Assembly (NCBI GenBank): GCA_910574965.1
Contig: CAJTDB010000014.1
Span: forward strand, 30,395 to 94,394
Direction: 5' to 3'
From: Lachnospiraceae bacterium
GTDB lineage: Bacteria > Bacillota > Clostridia > Lachnospirales > Lachnospiraceae
DNA length: 64,000 nt
Shown here: piece by piece, positions 61,876 through 64,000 of the stretch
How the letters are laid out: every line of letters begins with the position of its first letter
Position numbering within the stretch: the stretch's first letter is position 1
Translations under genes and position numbers: made by a program
The notes under the pieces: model-generated
Seen by the model: only the letters and a program-made list of their open reading frames with translations
Databases searched by the model: none
Told to the model about the DNA's origin: nothing

Positions 61876-61926
61876 AGGTGTCCCCTCCCCTCATGCACAC
61901 AAGTCCCCCTCTGAAAATGCGCTCCG

Positions 61927-63768
61927 TCAGATTGACAGCGAATATTGCTCACACAGCATGGTGACGGTCATGACAATCAGAAGATAATCGATCTCATAAG
62001 CTCCCATCAGTTTAAATTCGCTCTTCTGATACATCTGTTTCATTTCATTTACATGATCGGCATCAAAAATATTGTATTTCTGGATGAGCGCATCATCCAG
62101 AAACGCCAGCTTCTTTCCGTCAGACCGTTTGATTAGCGCGGACATGCCGGGAGCCTGGAACGGAAACTTCTTCCGTTTTAGAATCTCCTCCGGTACGATT
62201 CCTTCGGATGCTTTTTTCAGGATATATTTTTCATTGACGCCGTCCAGCTTATATTTATCCGGTATGGTTGTTACAAAGGACAAAAGCTCCACATCCAGAA
62301 ACGGATGACGCCCTTCTACGGAATGGGAAAAGAACATCCGGTCTCCGTGTTCTCCCAGAAGGTGGTCAGAAAGCCGAAGCTTAAAGTCAATGTAGGACCG
62401 TCTTTTCTGGCTGCTGAGTCCTTTCACCCGGTCTACATTGATCGGGCTTTCCGCCCATGCAGAAAAACGGCCGATCTCTCCGCGGACATCCTGACTGTAC
62501 ACTTTCTGGTGAATCCTGCGAATCTCCGGATGAATGCGCTCATAACGAAAATATGGATCGCCCCACAAAAGTTCGTTGCATGCACACTCCTCCGGCGACA
62601 TGCTGCCTCTTTGCATCATCCGGAACTGATCCACCATATAGCCTGCATAGCCGCAGAAAAATTCATCGGAACCCTGGCCGGTCAGCACCGCCTTGGCCGG
62701 GGAATCTTTCACAAGCGCAGACAGGAGAAATGCTGCCACATCATAACTTTCCTTAACTGCAGCTTCCGTATGATAAATCACCTTGAACAGATGGTCCCAG
62801 ATCTCTTCCTCTGCCACATTGGTGTGGTAGTGAGTGGATTTTACACAGTCACGGACAATCTTTTGAAAAGGACTTTCGTCCAGTTCTCCGGCAATCTCCG
62901 CAGAAAACGAATAATAGCTGTTCAGCAGGAATTTTCCGATAAAGCAGGCCACAACCGAACTGTCAAGCCCGCCGGAAATATAAAAGCCAATCGGTACATC
63001 CGCAACCAGACGTCTGGAGATGGCTTTTTTCAGAAGCTCCCGAAGGCGTTCCACGTAATATGCCTCTCCTTTGTCCTCCTCTTCCGGATGGTAGATCACA
63101 TCCCAGTATTCGATATTCTGAGGCGTCTGTCCCGGCAGAACCTTCAGCATATGTCCGCCTGCCAGAGAGTAGATTCCGTCAAAAAAAGTGACCGGAGAGA
63201 CGATGCCCGGAAAATTCATCAACTGATCTACTGCTTTTAGGTTCAGCTTTCTGGGCACTCCCGGATATTCCAGAATGGCCTTGATCTCCGAGGCAAACAG
63301 CACTCTTCCATCCACGATGGTATAGAACAGCGGCGCGATGCCGATATGATCTCTGATTAGCAGTAGCTGATGATTTTTCTCATCGTACAGCGCAATGGCA
63401 AACTGGCCGTTCAGACGGTTCACAAAATCTGTCCCGTGCTCCTCGTACAGATGAAGAATAACCTCCACGTCCGTCCCGGTCCGAAAGGTATGCCCTTTCA
63501 GCAGCAGTTCCTCCTTCAGATCCTGATAGTTAAAAATTTCTCCGTTGCAGATCATGGATACGGTCCGGTCTTCGTTCTGAAGCGGCTGCATCCCTCCATC
63601 CAGATCGAGAAAGCTCAGACGGTTAAATCCAAGCGCCGCCTGTTTAAGCACCAGCATCTGGCTCCCGTCCGGTCCCCGGTGCCGGATCTTCTGAAGCATC
63701 CGGCCTAAGATCTCCCGGTCAATCGGTCTATCCCCTTCCAGATTATAGATTCCGCATATACCACACAT
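61927..63768 (-). CDS. asnB: Asparagine synthetase B (glutamine-hydrolysing)
   Basis: 613 residues. Cys2 (MCGICGIYN) is the nucleophile of the N-terminal glutaminase domain, with RHRGPDGSQ and NGEIFNY. The synthetase domain has the P-loop-like YISGGLDSSVVACFIG and LTGQGSDEFFCGYAGY. Full-length AsnB makes asparagine from aspartate, and related proteins amidate other carboxylates such as cell-wall meso-diaminopimelate. The neighbouring cell-wall genes make the second role possible. The start follows TAGGAGAATATAAAAAT. A tandem repeat lies directly upstream. Confidence 0.95.
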   Translation of the reverse strand: MCGICGIYNLEGDRPIDREILGRMLQKIRHRGPDGSQMLVLKQAALGFNRLSFLDLDGGMQPLQNEDRTVSMICNGEIFNYQDLKEELLLKGHTFRTGTDVEVILHLYEEHGTDFVNRLNGQFAIALYDEKNHQLLLIRDHIGIAPLFYTIVDGRVLFASEIKAILEYPGVPRKLNLKAVDQLMNFPGIVSPVTFFDGIYSLAGGHMLKVLPGQTPQNIEYWDVIYHPEEEDKGEAYYVERLRELLKKAISRRLVADVPIGFYISGGLDSSVVACFIGKFLLNSYYSFSAEIAGELDESPFQKIVRDCVKSTHYHTNVAEEEIWDHLFKVIYHTEAAVKESYDVAAFLLSALVKDSPAKAVLTGQGSDEFFCGYAGYMVDQFRMMQRGSMSPEECACNELLWGDPYFRYERIHPEIRRIHQKVYSQDVRGEIGRFSAWAESPINVDRVKGLSSQKRRSYIDFKLRLSDHLLGEHGDRMFFSHSVEGRHPFLDVELLSFVTTIPDKYKLDGVNEKYILKKASEGIVPEEILKRKKFPFQAPGMSALIKRSDGKKLAFLDDALIQKYNIFDADHVNEMKQMYQKSEFKLMGAYEIDYLLIVMTVTMLCEQYSLSI

Positions 63769-63787
63769 ATTTTTATATTCTCCTAAT

Positions 63788-64000
63788 TACCGTTCCGCAT
63801 TTGTCTAATGGATACCCACTCTCTGGAAACATTTTCCGCCGCCCCTGGCGTCTGAAAATCCTTCCGGGCATCCATCAGACAAATGCTGTTTACCGTTCCG
63901 CATTTGTCTAATGGATACCCACTCTCTGGAAACATTTTCCGCCGCCCCTGGCGTCTGAAAATCCTTCCGGGCATCCATCAGACAAATGCTGTTTACCGTT
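63788..64000. repeat. Tandem 103-base hairpin repeat, copy C, running off the window
   Basis: The unit TACCGTTCCGCATTTGTCTA... begins at 63788, 63891 and 63994, an exact 103-base period with the first two units essentially identical; the third is cut by the edge. Each unit has a long terminal inverted repeat (GCATTTGTCT-A-ATGGAT against ATCCAT-C-AGACAAATGC) and ends in ATGCTGTT. It shares these ends with copies at 40.5 and 58.5 kb. It lies upstream of asnB. Confidence 0.92.

Noticed and set aside
63783..63974. Open frame of 63 codons across the tandem repeat near the right edge
   Set aside because: It reads through the 103-base repeat, which is not a multiple of three, so the same DNA is translated in two frames. 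It has no ribosome binding site.
63788..64000. Possible CRISPR array at the right edge
   Set aside because: The 103-base units are contiguous with no variable spacers, and no cas genes are seen.

Overview
The window reads as chromosome from a Lachnospiraceae-type member of the Clostridia. Evidence: a Firmicutes-order S10/spc/alpha ribosomal cluster, four-cysteine type S14, zinc-type adenylate kinase, IF-1 next to a KOW-domain protein, an ECF transporter module beside truA-rplM-rpsI, a DUF4317 gene, strong AGGAGG-type ribosome binding sites, consensus sigma-A promoters and mid-range GC. The genus cannot be fixed from sequence alone.

Layout. (1) 1-7.05 kb: an L-rhamnose operon on the minus strand (DUF4867 gene, LacI-type regulator, rhaA, aldo/keto reductase, sugar ABC ATPase, permease running off the left edge). 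It faces a plus-strand gene of the sensory-rhodopsin-transducer (ASRT) family. Near-identical AAAACGTTTT-centred palindromes lie on both sides of that gene. (2) 7.1-9.2 kb: an AT-rich AAA ATPase plus HNH nuclease pair that resembles the Septu (PtuA/PtuB) anti-phage system, placed just downstream of rpsI. (3) 9.3-13.7 kb: rpsI, rplM, truA, ecfT, ecfA2, ecfA1. (4) 13.7-16.8 kb: a block of unrelated genes (GNAT, cyclophilin, PH-domain protein, aminotransferase) with a hairpin-rich repeat, separating ecfA1 from rplQ. (5) 16.8-33.4 kb: the ribosomal protein super-operon from rpsJ to rplQ with secY, adk, map, infA and rpoA. It has a long structured leader before rpsJ, a second consensus promoter before rpmJ, and an unusual 312-base gap between rpmJ and rpsM. 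(6) 33.5-47.4 kb: accessory and housekeeping genes, including a SipW-type signal peptidase with a TasA-like substrate candidate, a methyltransferase, an MBL/beta-CASP nuclease, a BlaR1/BlaI-like pair with a palindromic operator, a GH25 lysozyme with SH3 repeats, a PucR/CdaR-type regulator, an MsmX-type ATPase, DUF4317, a D-lactate dehydrogenase-like enzyme and RidA. (7) 47.4-49.9 kb: tRNA-Leu, then a six-tRNA operon (Pro, Gly, Arg, His, Gln, Lys) from one perfect promoter. (8) 50-57.2 kb: YitT-family protein, a roughly 690-base gene-poor interval with a good promoter and a hairpin, rpoN (sigma-54), a small orphan gene, an AgrC/LytTR two-component system and an erythromycin-esterase-like lipoprotein. 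(9) 57.2-64 kb: a pseudogene fusing the start of a sigma-54-activator-type gene to the end of a ridA gene, a lipoprotein, and surface/cell-wall type genes (SGNH protein, Asp/Glu racemase, transglutaminase-like protein) ending in asnB.

The main undescribed-looking signals are: a family of hairpin-forming intergenic repeats sharing TTCCGCAT...ATGCTGTT ends at three loci, in tandem with a 101-103 base period at two of them; the ASRT gene between two matching operators beside a rhamnose operon; a 9-base direct repeat with a 12-base spacer (LytTR-like) ahead of the esterase-like lipoprotein gene; and the microhomology-type deletion that made the regulator/ridA pseudogene. All coordinates come from direct reading and could be off by a base or two for short sites.
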